From: Haloterrigena alkaliphila
GTDB taxonomy: Archaea; Halobacteriota; Halobacteria; Halobacteriales; Natrialbaceae
Length of the DNA: 64,000 bases
Reading direction: 5' to 3'
Assembly (NCBI RefSeq): GCF_017352155.2
Contig: NZ_CP071462.1
Span: forward strand, 2,356,001 to 2,420,000
Below the pieces are notes generated by a model that worked only from the letters and a program-made list of their open reading frames with translations, was not told the DNA's origin and searched no databases. Below are positions 43,009 through 54,090 of the stretch, one piece after another. The position numbers and the translations under genes were made by a program. Each line of letters starts with the position of its first letter. Position 1 is the first letter of the stretch.

Positions 43009-45039
43009 ATGTCTGCGGATCCCGAACGGAGTCGAACTGACATGACCCGGCCACGAATTCTCTGTGTGAGCAGCGACCGATCGACGCGAGCGTCCGTGAC
43101 GCTCGCGCTGACCGACGCGCCGGTCAACGTCGTCATCGCCCAGCGCAGTACGGAGGCCGTCGAACGCCTCGATCGGGAGTCGATCGACGCCATCCTCATC
43201 GACGCGAGCACGGTCGCGAACGTGCCGCGACTCGTCGATGCCGTCGAGGCCGAGGCGCCGGCGACGCCGACGTTCGTCCACTGGGGAAACGCCGAGGCCG
43301 GGGACGATTCGGTCGCCGTCCTCAGCGAGGTCGTCGCGCGCACCGACGAAACCGAGTCGGCGGCCCGACTGGCCGACGCGGTGACGAACCGGATCGGGAG
43401 CGGTCCGACCGACGGGTCGACCGACCTCGAGTCGCTAGCCGCCGAACTGACCGACGACACCGACCGGAACGAAGGCGACGCCACGCCCGCGGACCTCCCC
43501 GACGACCTCGCGGCGATCGTCTCCGCGGTCAGGCGGCGGCTGGTCGACGTCACCTCCCCCGTCGCCCTCGAGCGGATTCTCCGCGAGGAGGTGACGAGAA
43601 ACGATCGGTTCGCGTTCGCCTGGGTCGGCGAGTACGATCAGGGCGAGGGGGAGATCGTCCCGTGGTTGACCGACCCGGACAGCACGGAGTGGCCGATGCA
43701 ACGGACCTTCGGCATCGGCGGCGGCGAGCAACCGCTGCTCGAGCGCGCGATCCGGACCGGAGACCTCCAGACTCAGCAGCACGTCGGAGACGACCGCGAC
43801 GCGGTCCCGTTCGGCGATCACGCGTTCGAACGGGACGTCAGCGCCGTCGCCGTCGCCCCGCTCTCCGCCAGCGGCCAGCGCTACGGCGTCGTGGTCGTCT
43901 ACGCGCTCGAGGCCGTCACCGAGGCCGAGCGACGGGCAATCCGCTCGGTCGCCGACGCGGCCTCGCACGTCCTCGAGACGATCGCGATCCGGGGCCAACT
44001 CGAGCAACAGGGGCGGGCCCTCCACCGGTACGAACGGCTCGTCGAGACGGCCGGCGACGGGATGTACGTCCTCGACGGGCACGGCCACTTCATGACCGTC
44101 AACGACGCGCTCACGGCAACGACCGGCTACAGCCGCGAGGGCCTCCTCGGCGAACACGCGTCGATCGTCTTCGACGAGGAGGACATCGAGGCGGGCGAGG
44201 AGATCATCCGCTCGCTGCTCTCGGGCGGAGAGCGGACGGACACGCTCGAGTTGACTATCGAATCGAAGCGCGGCGAGCGAATCCCCTGCGAGGCCCAGAT
44301 CGCCGTGCTCGTCCGCGACGGCGAGTTCACGGGTTCGGTCGGGGTCCTTCGAGACATCACCGAGCGCAAGCGCAGCGAGCGCAAACTCCGCGAACAGAAC
44401 GAGCGACTGGACGCCTTCGCGGGCATCGTCAGTCACGACCTCCGAAACCCGCTGGGCGTCGCGCAGGGGTATCTCGACCTGCTCGCGGAGACCGAATCGC
44501 TCGAATACGTCGATAACGTCCGCGACGGTCTCGATCGCATGGAGACGATCGTCGAAGACGTTCTGGCGATCGCCCGCGACGGCGAGTGGGTGGCCGACGT
44601 CGAACCCGTCGATCTCGACGTCGTCGCCCGCGACGCCTGGGAGTACGTCTCGACGGCCGACGCGTCGCTGTCGGTCGCGGAGACGGCGACGATCGAGGGC
44701 GACCGGGCGCGCCTCCTGCGCCTGCTCGAGAATCTGTTCCGCAACGCCGTCGAACACGGCGACGCGTCCGTCATCCGCGTCGGCGTCCTGGGCGACCGAA
44801 CGGACGCCCAGGCGCGGGGGTTCTACGTCGAGGACGACGGGTCGGGGCTGCCCGCCGACATCCGTGACGAGGTGTTCGAGGAGTCGGTCTCGTCATCGTC
44901 GTCGGGGCTCGGCATCGGGCTCTGGATCGTGAGAGAAGTCGCTACTGGACACGGCTGGTCGGTTACCGCGACCGAGGGCGAGGACGGTGGGGCACGGTTC
45001 GAATTCGCGTTCGACGCCGATTCGGACGATCGAGACTAG
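43009..45039 (+). CDS. Hybrid sensor histidine kinase: degenerate receiver, GAF, PAS, HisKA, HATPase
   Basis: 676 residues; Met12 (MTRPRIL) is an alternative start. The N-terminus (about 14-130) looks like a response-receiver fold with 'AILIDAS' keeping the Asp, but the acidic pair near the start is only 'SSDRS', so phosphorylation is doubtful. A GAF domain (about 185-325) and PAS domain (about 340-460) follow. HisKA has 'SHDLRNPLGVA' (His476). The ATPase has 'LFRNAVEHG', 'EDDGSGLP' and 'GLGIGLWIVREV'. It is probably cytoplasmic. Its last four bases overlap the response regulator gene coming the other way. Confidence 0.93.
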   Translation: MSADPERSRTDMTRPRILCVSSDRSTRASVTLALTDAPVNVVIAQRSTEAVERLDRESIDAILIDASTVANVPRLVDAVEAEAPATPTFVHWGNAEAGDDSVAVLSEVVARTDETESAARLADAVTNRIGSGPTDGSTDLESLAAELTDDTDRNEGDATPADLPDDLAAIVSAVRRRLVDVTSPVALERILREEVTRNDRFAFAWVGEYDQGEGEIVPWLTDPDSTEWPMQRTFGIGGGEQPLLERAIRTGDLQTQQHVGDDRDAVPFGDHAFERDVSAVAVAPLSASGQRYGVVVVYALEAVTEAERRAIRSVADAASHVLETIAIRGQLEQQGRALHRYERLVETAGDGMYVLDGHGHFMTVNDALTATTGYSREGLLGEHASIVFDEEDIEAGEEIIRSLLSGGERTDTLELTIESKRGERIPCEAQIAVLVRDGEFTGSVGVLRDITERKRSERKLREQNERLDAFAGIVSHDLRNPLGVAQGYLDLLAETESLEYVDNVRDGLDRMETIVEDVLAIARDGEWVADVEPVDLDVVARDAWEYVSTADASLSVAETATIEGDRARLLRLLENLFRNAVEHGDASVIRVGVLGDRTDAQARGFYVEDDGSGLPADIRDEVFEESVSSSSSGLGIGLWIVREVATGHGWSVTATEGEDGGARFEFAFDADSDDRD

Positions 45040-45608
45040 TTTTCCGACTGCAAGTCCTGAAAGGCGCCGACGAAGTCGTCGTGAGAGGACATCCCGGAGA
45101 CCGTTTCGTCGACGCGGTCCTCGAGTTCCGCGACGCGGTCGCAGAGGTCCTGGTACTCCTCGTTGTCCGCGAGCGCGCGGTCGGCCTTCTCGGACTCCAG
45201 CAGCGCCTTCTTCGAGACGAGCGCGTAGTACTCCTGGATGTCCGACTCGTACTCCGAGCGATCGGCGACGTCGTCGACCATCTGGACGAGTTCGTCCTTC
45301 GAGACCGGCTTGACGAGGTAATCGTCGAAGCCCATCTCGATGATGTCGAAGTCCGGGTCGACGGCGGTCACCATCACGACCCGCGACTCGTAGCCGGCGT
45401 CTCTGATCCGTTCGAGGACCTCGTCGCCGGAGAGGCCCGGCATACGCCGGTCGAGCAGGACGACTTCGACGGCGTCGCTCATCTTCTCGAGGGCCTCTTC
45501 GCCGTCGTAGGCCGTGTCGACGGTCCACTCGTTCTGGAGCCACGCGGCGAAGAGATCCGCGAGACGCGCCTCGTCGTCGACGACGAGGATCTCGAGTTCG
45601 TCACTCAT
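45036..45608 (-). CDS. HalX-domain response regulator
   Basis: 190 residues. The receiver has the acidic pair 'VVDDEARLADLF' (11-12), phosphoacceptor Asp53 in 'VVLLDRRMPGLSG', and Lys100 in 'DDYLVKPVSK'. The C-terminal HalX domain (about 115-185) is helical, with 'YYALVSKKALLESEKAD' and 'LCDRVAELEDRVDETV'. Haloarchaeal HalX regulators have no DNA-binding domain, and their output is unknown. It converges with the histidine kinase at 43009, an obvious candidate partner. Confidence 0.93.
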   Translation of the reverse strand: MSDELEILVVDDEARLADLFAAWLQNEWTVDTAYDGEEALEKMSDAVEVVLLDRRMPGLSGDEVLERIRDAGYESRVVMVTAVDPDFDIIEMGFDDYLVKPVSKDELVQMVDDVADRSEYESDIQEYYALVSKKALLESEKADRALADNEEYQDLCDRVAELEDRVDETVSGMSSHDDFVGAFQDLQSEN

Positions 45609-45886
45609 TGATTGCCCCCTCCGTTCTCTGCATCGTTACAGCCACGGGTCACTCATGGTACCTCTTCGTGATAAATCTCGCGACCAGCTATCAGAATTCG
45701 TACCATTCTGGCGACCGAGTCCACTACTCCTTTCGGCTGCGGTGAGAATCTGCCTCGCCGTTCGATCGGGCTCGAAAAGATAGCGAATCCGATACTGCGT
45801 CGGGACGCCGTGGCACTCGACGACGGGAGTCTCCGTAGCGGATCGGTGCGAGCGGGTTGCCGGCCGTCTCGCCGGATCTCCTCCCG

Positions 45887-47860
45887 TTACTTCCCTTCGA
45901 ACTCCGGCTCCTCGTCTCCCATGAAGGCCGTGATCCCCTCCATGAGGTCGTCGGTCGCCATCAGGTGGCCGAAGGCGGAGGCCTCGTACTCGAGGCCGGC
46001 CTCGGTGTCGTCGCGACCGGTGAGCATCGCGCGCTTGGTGAACTTCTGGGCGATCGGCGGCCCGCCCGCGAGGTCGGTCGCGAGTTCGAGCGCGCGCTCG
46101 GCGAGGTCGTCGTCGTCGACGACCTCGTTGACGAAGCCGTAGTCGGCCATCGTCTCCGCGTCGAAGCGCTCGGCGGTGAGGATGATCTCCTTCGCGTGAC
46201 CTTCGCCGACGATGTGCTTGAGCCGCTGGGTGCCGCCCCAGCCCGGAATGAGGCCGAGGTTCAGTTCCGGCTGGCCGAACTCGGAGCGCTCGCTGGCGAC
46301 CCGGAGGTCGGCGCAGGTGGCCAGTTCCATCCCGCCGCCGAGACAGAAGCCGTCGATGCCGGCGACGACGGGCAGGTCGCAGGACTCGAGTTCGCCGAAC
46401 GTCCGCTGGCCCAGTCGCGAGAGTTCCTGGCCCTCGAGGGGGTCGGCGCCGCTGCCGGCCATGCTCTGGACGTCCGCGCCCGCGGAGAAGGCCTGCTCGC
46501 CCTCGCCGATGATGCAGATCGCGCGGACCTCGTCGTCGTCCTCGAGCAGGTCGATCGCTTCGGAGAGTTCCTCGAGCAGTTCGTCGCTGATCGTGTTCAT
46601 CCGGTGGGGCCGGTCGAGGACGACGTGGCCGACCATGTCGCCGGGGTACTCGACGCGGATCGTCTCGAACTCGGTCGTCCCCTCGTCTCCCCCCTGCTCG
46701 TAGAAGCCGCCTTCTTCGGCGCGCTCCTCGAGGTAGTCGGCGGGTTCGTACCGCGCGTGGCCGGTCTTCTCGTGGGCCTCCTCGAGCGCCTCGAGGGCGT
46801 TCTCGATCCCGAACTCGTCGACCATCTTGACGGGACCGTCCGGGAAGCCGGCGCCGAGTTTGGTCGCCTCGTCGATCGATTCGGGCGGCGCGACGTCGCC
46901 GCCGATCAGCTTGGCGCACTCGTTGGCCAGCGTCGCGACCAGCCGCTTCTCGACGAGGTCGGACTGCTCGTCGGTGGGGATCTGGGCTCCCTCGCCGTCC
47001 TCGTAGTCGTAGAAGCCCTTGCCGGTCTTCTTGCCGAGTTCTTCGCTCTCGACTTTCTGCTCGAACAGCGGACTCGGCTCGTAGGCCTCGCCCAGTACTT
47101 CGTTCATGTAGTCGAGCACGTGGTACCCCACGTCGATGCCGGTGAGGTCGGCGAGTTCGAAGCTCCCCATCGGTAGCCCCATCCCGTACTTGGTCGTCGA
47201 GTCGACCTCGGCGATGGTCGCCTCGTCGTCGTGAACCAGCCAGCAGGCCTCGTTCATCAGCGGCACGAGGACGCGGTTGACGATGAAGCCGGGCGAGTCC
47301 TTGTGAACGCGCACGGGCGTCTTCCCGATATCCTCGGCCAGCGCCTCGACGGTCTCGAGGGTCTCGTCGCTGCTCTCCGCGCCTGAAATGACCTCCACGA
47401 GGTCCATCCGCACCGGCGGGTTGAAGAAGTGCATCCCGCAGAACCGCTCCGGCCGTTCGGTGAACTCCGCGAGGTCCGTGATCGAGAGGCTCGAGGTGTT
47501 GGTCGCGAAGATCGCCCGGTCGGGGGCGACCTCCTCGAGTTCCTCGTAGACGTCTTTCTTGATCTCCATCTGTTCCGGCACGGCCTCGATGACGACGTCT
47601 GCGTCGCCGCAGGCCTCGCTCATGTCGACCAGCGGCGTCACCCGCTCGAGGGCGGCGTCGGCCTCCTCCTCGGAGAGCTGGTCGTTCTCCGCGAGCTTGT
47701 TCAGCGACCACTCGATCTGCTCGTACCCGTTCTGGACGAACTCGTCTTTGATGTCGCGCATGGTGACATCGTAGCCGGCCATCGCGACGACCTCCGCGAT
47801 GCCGTGGCCCATGTTGCCCGCCCCGAGAACTGCGACAGTGTTGATATCTTCCAGCTCCAT
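45887..47860 (-). CDS. Fused 3-hydroxyacyl-CoA dehydrogenase / enoyl-CoA hydratase
   Basis: 657 residues. The N-terminal dehydrogenase (about 1-380) has the NAD motif 'VLGAGNMGHGIA', catalytic-His 'GMHFFNPPVRMDLVEVI' and 'DSPGFIVNRVLVPLMNEA'. The C-terminal hydratase (about 405-655) has 'AFSAGADVQSM' and 'GFCLGGGMELATCADLRVA' and Glu-bearing 'LIPGWGGTQRL'. The order is the reverse of bacterial FadB, which begins with the hydratase, and is usual in archaea. It performs the middle two steps of beta-oxidation. It is divergent from the acyl-CoA dehydrogenase at 47976, with 115 bases between. Confidence 0.95.
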   Translation of the reverse strand: MELEDINTVAVLGAGNMGHGIAEVVAMAGYDVTMRDIKDEFVQNGYEQIEWSLNKLAENDQLSEEEADAALERVTPLVDMSEACGDADVVIEAVPEQMEIKKDVYEELEEVAPDRAIFATNTSSLSITDLAEFTERPERFCGMHFFNPPVRMDLVEVISGAESSDETLETVEALAEDIGKTPVRVHKDSPGFIVNRVLVPLMNEACWLVHDDEATIAEVDSTTKYGMGLPMGSFELADLTGIDVGYHVLDYMNEVLGEAYEPSPLFEQKVESEELGKKTGKGFYDYEDGEGAQIPTDEQSDLVEKRLVATLANECAKLIGGDVAPPESIDEATKLGAGFPDGPVKMVDEFGIENALEALEEAHEKTGHARYEPADYLEERAEEGGFYEQGGDEGTTEFETIRVEYPGDMVGHVVLDRPHRMNTISDELLEELSEAIDLLEDDDEVRAICIIGEGEQAFSAGADVQSMAGSGADPLEGQELSRLGQRTFGELESCDLPVVAGIDGFCLGGGMELATCADLRVASERSEFGQPELNLGLIPGWGGTQRLKHIVGEGHAKEIILTAERFDAETMADYGFVNEVVDDDDLAERALELATDLAGGPPIAQKFTKRAMLTGRDDTEAGLEYEASAFGHLMATDDLMEGITAFMGDEEPEFEGK

Positions 47861-47946
47861 GGACGTACGTGCGATGGGGACCTGTTTGAACGTTTCCCCA
47901 TTCTATCGAGGAAACTGTTGTTGAGTTCACTGTCGGTTACAAACTT

Positions 47947-47953
47947 CTTTATC
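47947..47953 (+). promoter_or_regulatory. TATA-like box of the acyl-CoA dehydrogenase gene (leaderless)
   Basis: CTTTATC is centred about 26 nt before the ATG at 47976. It favours that ATG over the in-frame one at 47961. The 115-base region is shared with the divergent dehydrogenase/hydratase gene, so both may respond to one fatty-acid signal. Confidence 0.5.
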
Positions 47954-47975
47954 TCTGGGATTGGAATGCACACCC

Positions 47976-49127
47976 ATGGAATTTGGTCTCAGCGAAGAAC
48001 AGGAACAGATCCGCGAAGAAGTCGCTCGGTTCGCCGAGAACGAAATCGTCCCGGAGGCCGAGACGTACGATCAGGAGGAGAAGTTCCCCCACGAGATCGT
48101 CGACAAGGCCGCCGAGATGGGGCTCGTCGGCTCCTCGATCCCGATCGAGTACGGCGGCGCCGGCTACTCGACGGTCGAGTCGGTGCTCATCGCCGAGGAA
48201 CTGTTCTCCTACGACCCCGGCATCGCGCTCTCGATTCTCGCCTGTTCGTTCGGTACCGAGGCCATCCGCGAGTTCGGCACCGAAGACCAGAAGGAGCGCT
48301 TCTTAGAGCCCGTCGCGATGGGCGAGAAGATCTCCGGCGCGGCGATCTCGGAGCCCGACACCGGCTCGGACGTCTCCTCGGTCTCGACGCAGGCCGAGAA
48401 GGACGGCGACGAGTGGGTGATCAACGGCAACAAGATGTGGATCACCAACGGCACCGTCGGCGACTTCTTCGTCGTCCTCTGTAAGACCGACCCCGACGCC
48501 GAGGGCCGGTACGACGGCTTCAGCCAGATCGTCGTCGAGTCCGACCGCGACGGATTCAGTTCCGACAAGATCACCGGCAAACTCGGTATTCGGGCCTCCG
48601 ATACCGCCGAACTCATCCTCGACGACGTCCGCGTCCCCGAGGAGAACCTCATCGGCGACGAGGGCGCCGCGTTCCTCCAGCAGATGCAGTTCTTCGACGC
48701 CACCCGAACCGGCGTCGCCGCACAGGGCGTCGGGATCGCGAAAGGGGCGCTTCGAGCCGCCCTCGAGTACGCCCAGGACCGCGAACAGTTCGGCCAGCCG
48801 ATCAGCGAGTTCCAGGCCATCCAGCACAAACTCGCCGACATGGCGACGAAGACCGAGGCCGCGCGCAACCTGACCTACAAGGCCGCCTGGAACGTCGACC
48901 AGGGCAACGACATCACCAAACTCGCCTCGATGGCCAAGGAGTACTCCTCGCGCGTCGCCGTCGACGTCGCCAACGAGGCCGTCCAGATCCACGGCGGCTC
49001 CGGCTACGTCAACGACTTCCCCGTCGAGCGCTTCTACCGCGACTCGAAGATCACCCAGATCTACGAGGGGACCAGCGAGATTCAGAAGAACGTCATCGCC
49101 CGCGAACTGCTCAGCGACGGGCTGTAA
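47976..49127 (+). CDS. Acyl-CoA dehydrogenase
   Basis: 383 residues from '[19 protein letters not shown]'. '[15 protein letters not shown]' and '[14 protein letters not shown]' bind FAD and substrate, '[15 protein letters not shown]' is the conserved helix, and '[19 protein letters not shown]' is the C-terminal catalytic-Glu signature. It matches short/medium-chain or branched-chain ACADs. Its position back to back with the dehydrogenase/hydratase fusion supports a beta-oxidation role. Confidence 0.95.
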   Translation: MEFGLSEEQEQIREEVARFAENEIVPEAETYDQEEKFPHEIVDKAAEMGLVGSSIPIEYGGAGYSTVESVLIAEELFSYDPGIALSILACSFGTEAIREFGTEDQKERFLEPVAMGEKISGAAISEPDTGSDVSSVSTQAEKDGDEWVINGNKMWITNGTVGDFFVVLCKTDPDAEGRYDGFSQIVVESDRDGFSSDKITGKLGIRASDTAELILDDVRVPEENLIGDEGAAFLQQMQFFDATRTGVAAQGVGIAKGALRAALEYAQDREQFGQPISEFQAIQHKLADMATKTEAARNLTYKAAWNVDQGNDITKLASMAKEYSSRVAVDVANEAVQIHGGSGYVNDFPVERFYRDSKITQIYEGTSEIQKNVIARELLSDGL

Positions 49128-49345
49128 AACGAAGTTTTGCGCTGCGGGTGCGCCGAAGGCGCACCCTCGGCAAAAATTCGATTAAAAGCACTCCTCCTTC
49201 CCCTTCACCCGCGTAAACGCGGGTTCCGGGTCAGTCGTCGGCCCGCGAGCGCCATCGGCGCTCGCGGTGAACGGCGTCGCTCACGGGTCACTACGTTCCC
49301 CGTTCGTTGTCTCGCAGTTCTCGCCCCTGCGGGGCTCCGAACCGT
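49126..49345. repeat. Cluster of hairpins between converging genes
   Basis: Five perfect or near-perfect inverted repeats follow each other: AAAAC-GAA-GTTTT (49126-49138), GGGTGCGCC-GAA-GGCGCACCC (49146-49166), CCCGCG-TAAA-CGCGGG (49208-49223), CCGCGAGCGCC-ATC-GGCGCTCGCGG (49243-49267), and CCCC-TGC-GGGG near 49328. They lie between two gene 3' ends. They may act in termination or be remnants of a palindromic element. Confidence 0.7.
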
Positions 49346-49375
49346 TCGTTCGCCGATTCGAGACGGAATCTCGAG

Positions 49376-49891
49376 TCAGCCGTCGCTGTCCGAATCGGTG
49401 TCGGTTCCGTCGTTGTCCGAGTCGGTGTCGGTCCCGTCGCTGTCGGAGTCGGTATCGGTCCCGTCGCTGTCCGAATCGGTATCGGTATCGCCGTCATCGC
49501 TATCGCTGTCGGTGTCGCCGTTACCGACGACCGTGTGCGGGTTCGCCCTCGTGTCGCGCCCGTCGGTCGCGCGCGGTGAGCCGCCGGTCGATCGCCGCCG
49601 CGTCGAGTCGATGGTTCGCGCGGTGTGGTCCGACGGACGGCCCTGCTGTGGGGACCCGTCGTCCGCGCCGGGGGCACGGTCGTCCGAGAGCGTATACAGC
49701 ACGACGGGCGGGAGGACGTACGAGCCGATGGCCAGCACGGCGAACCACGGATCGAGGAAGATCAGCAGCCCGAAGATCGTCAGTCCCGCGGTCGCGGCCG
49801 TGTGGACGGTCGTGTCCGTATAGCGGCGGTAGTACGCCCAGAACTCGCTGCCGTGTTTCGTCACGGTCGAAATCACCACCGGCGATGCCAT
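49376..49891 (-). CDS. Small membrane protein with Asp/Ser/Thr repeat tail
   Basis: 171 residues. Two hydrophobic segments (about 30-48 and 49-68: 'AGLTIFGLLIFLDPWFAVLAIG', 'SYVLPPVVLYTL') are followed by a disordered region. The last 45 residues repeat 'DGTDTDSDS' about four times, encoded by 27-bp tandem DNA repeats at about 49379-49510. Acidic repeat tails are common on haloarchaeal surface or membrane proteins. No enzymatic motif is visible. Repeat number may vary by slippage. Confidence 0.7.
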   Translation of the reverse strand: MASPVVISTVTKHGSEFWAYYRRYTDTTVHTAATAGLTIFGLLIFLDPWFAVLAIGSYVLPPVVLYTLSDDRAPGADDGSPQQGRPSDHTARTIDSTRRRSTGGSPRATDGRDTRANPHTVVGNGDTDSDSDDGDTDTDSDSDGTDTDSDSDGTDTDSDNDGTDTDSDSDG

Positions 49892-49952
49892 TAGCGATCG
49901 TACGTGCTCGAGCGAGAAACCCCTTTGTCGTGTGGGACCCTACGAACGCGCA

Positions 49953-50699
49953 ATGAGAGAGTTCGTCTTCGCCCTCGAGTACGAACCGGGCACCAACCCG
50001 GTCGCCGACGTCCTCGCCGAGTATCCCGACACCTCGATCCGTTCGCTGTCGTGTCACGTCACCCGGGACAGCCTCTGGCGGGTCGACCACGCGGAGGGCT
50101 CGCCCGAGGCGCTCGAGGCTCTCGAGGACGCCTACAAGAACGCGGCCTTCTTCGCGGACTGTCTGGTCAAGGACGACTGCGGCGCCGACTGCGAAGTGCA
50201 GGTACTGGATCGCTCGAACGATACGCTGGTCGTCTACACCTACTGGGACCGCACGGACGTCTGCACGTCGGTTCCCCACGTCGCCCTCGAGTACCTCGGC
50301 AAGGGGCTGCTGTTCGAGACCTACCGCGAGGGCCGGCGCTACCGCTGGCGGATCGTGCTGGGCAGCGACGCGCCGATCCACGAGTTCTTCGACGCGCTGG
50401 GCGACGAGGTCGGCGAGTGTACCGGCATCGAGATGCTGCGGCTGACGGAACTCGATCCCGATCGCGCCCCGCTCGAGCCCGAGCAGGACCTCCCGGACGA
50501 ACAGCGCGAGGCGCTGCGGGCGGCCGTCGAGCACGGCTACTACGAGACGCCGCGCCGGATCGAACTCGGCGAGTTGGCGGAGCGACTCGAGATTCCGCGA
50601 TCGACGCTCTCCTACCGGCTTCGGCGGGCCGAGTCCAGCCTCGCGACGACGTTCGTGGACGAAGACGAGTCGCTCGAGACGTTGGCGGCTGGACTCTGA
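49953..50699 (+). CDS. HTH_10 (bacterio-opsin-activator type) transcriptional regulator, cysteine-rich
   Basis: 248 residues from the ATG of 'MREFVFALEYEPGTNP'. The C-terminal HTH_10 domain (about 185-240) reads 'QREALRAAVEHGYYETPR' and 'LGELAERLEIPRSTLSYRLRRAE'. The N-terminal sensor half is unusually rich in Cys: C34-H35, C70, C76, C80 ('CLVKDDCGADC'), C104 and C156. The neighbouring heavy-metal ATPase gene suggests a metal-responsive activator or repressor. That function is inferred from cysteines and position only. Confidence 0.88.
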   Translation: MREFVFALEYEPGTNPVADVLAEYPDTSIRSLSCHVTRDSLWRVDHAEGSPEALEALEDAYKNAAFFADCLVKDDCGADCEVQVLDRSNDTLVVYTYWDRTDVCTSVPHVALEYLGKGLLFETYREGRRYRWRIVLGSDAPIHEFFDALGDEVGECTGIEMLRLTELDPDRAPLEPEQDLPDEQREALRAAVEHGYYETPRRIELGELAERLEIPRSTLSYRLRRAESSLATTFVDEDESLETLAAGL

Positions 50700-50770
50700 A
50701 TGAGAACCGGTGCCCCGCTATAGACGGAGAAACCGAACGGTCGACTCGCGAACTCGTTCCGGAACGAGTG

Positions 50771-50917
50771 TGCTGCTCTCGTGGCAACAGGGAATAGCCA
50801 CACCCTCCCCAACCGATTCGCTCGCTCCTTCCAGTCGCTCACTCATCCCTCGCACGGCATAGGCGCCCGCCCTCGCGGTCGCTCGGGCGGGCGACAGCGC
50901 GCGCCACCGCACGCTGG
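50771..50917 (-). repeat. Dispersed structured repeat, copy 3
   Basis: On the minus strand it runs from GCGTGCGGTGGCGCGCGCTG to TGTGGCTATTCCCTGTTGCC followed by ACGAGAGCAG. It is the shortest copy. Its middle has a GC-rich stem (CGCCCG...CGGGCG). It follows the HTH_10 gene's stop and precedes the ATPase promoter. Confidence 0.75.
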
Positions 50918-50986
50918 CTGGTCGAGTCTACGCGATGGGCCGAAGCCGACCTCGAAGGACGACCGATTAGCTCGAGCCGACACCTG

Positions 50987-51004
50987 ATTTGGCGCACGCC
51001 AAAT
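50987..51004. promoter_or_regulatory. Perfect 18-base palindrome upstream of the metal ATPase TATA box (candidate operator)
   Basis: ATTTGGCGCACGCCAAAT has 8-base arms around CA. It ends six bases before the TATA-like element and covers about -53 to -36 from the predicted start. Dimeric regulators bind such sites. The upstream HTH_10 protein is the obvious candidate, but another metal sensor could bind. Confidence 0.55.
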
Positions 51005-51010
51005 AACCCG

Positions 51011-51018
51011 TATAGTAG
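51011..51018 (+). promoter_or_regulatory. TATA-like box of the heavy-metal ATPase gene (leaderless)
   Basis: TATAGTAG is centred 26-27 nt before the ATG at 51040. The transcript should start at the ATG. Confidence 0.55.
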
Positions 51019-51039
51019 CGGGACGACTACTGACCAGTA

Positions 51040-53655
<2,616 letters not shown>

Positions 53656-53723
53656 CTGAATCGGCTTTCGATCGGTTCTACGCGACGACTCGACCGGACA
53701 CGCCGTCTGGAACGCGCGATCGG

Positions 53724-53882
53724 TCAGACGGCGTCGCCGAGTTCCTCCGCTTCCCACTCCGCGACGAGTTCTTTGGCCAACTCGCGCGGTCGGTGATCGT
53801 AGACGAGATGGTGTTCGAGATCCTCGTCGAGAACCATCCCTTCGTTGCACAGCGGACAGAAGACCGATGACCGGGTAGTCAT
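53724..53882 (-). CDS. Very small zinc-finger protein
   Basis: 52 residues from the ATG of 'MTTRSSVFCPLCNEG'. It has C-P-L-C, then 12 residues, then H and a second H four or five residues later ('LEHHLVYDH'), a C2H2-like zinc site. A helical acidic tail follows. Haloarchaea encode many one-domain zinc-finger proteins of this size, some regulatory. It sits 68 bases after the metal ATPase, converging on it. Its function is unknown. Confidence 0.75.
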   Translation of the reverse strand: MTTRSSVFCPLCNEGMVLDEDLEHHLVYDHRPRELAKELVAEWEAEELGDAV

Positions 53883-54090
53883 ACCGACGGTAGACCGTCC
53901 GACGCGAAAACCTCCTCGCCGAATCACGTCGGTGCGAAGAGCGGCGGATTCGTCTCGACGGGCGGGCCGAAAAGGGCAGGCGTAGGCCGTGCCTCGGGGT
54001 GTGACCGTCCTCGAGCGGTCTCCCCACGAGTCGGCGGCGATTCGCAACCGGGACGCCTATCCGCTCCCGGTCCCTTACGCTCGTATCCGA

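Larger units (their letters stand above)
50700..51039. other. Intergenic region with repeat copy and ATPase promoter
   Basis: The 340 bases hold copy 3 of the dispersed repeat (50771-50917), the palindrome at 50987-51004 and the TATA box at 51011. No protein gene is supported. Confidence 0.7.

Noticed and set aside
45636-47930. A 764-codon minus-strand frame overlapping the dehydrogenase/hydratase gene
   Set aside because: It is in a different frame of the same strand, with an arginine-rich product. The in-frame 657-residue protein has both expected enzyme domains.
49379-49510. Possible CRISPR-like or regulatory repeat
   Set aside because: The 27-bp units keep the reading frame of the membrane protein at 49376 and encode DGTDTDSDS; they are coding repeats.
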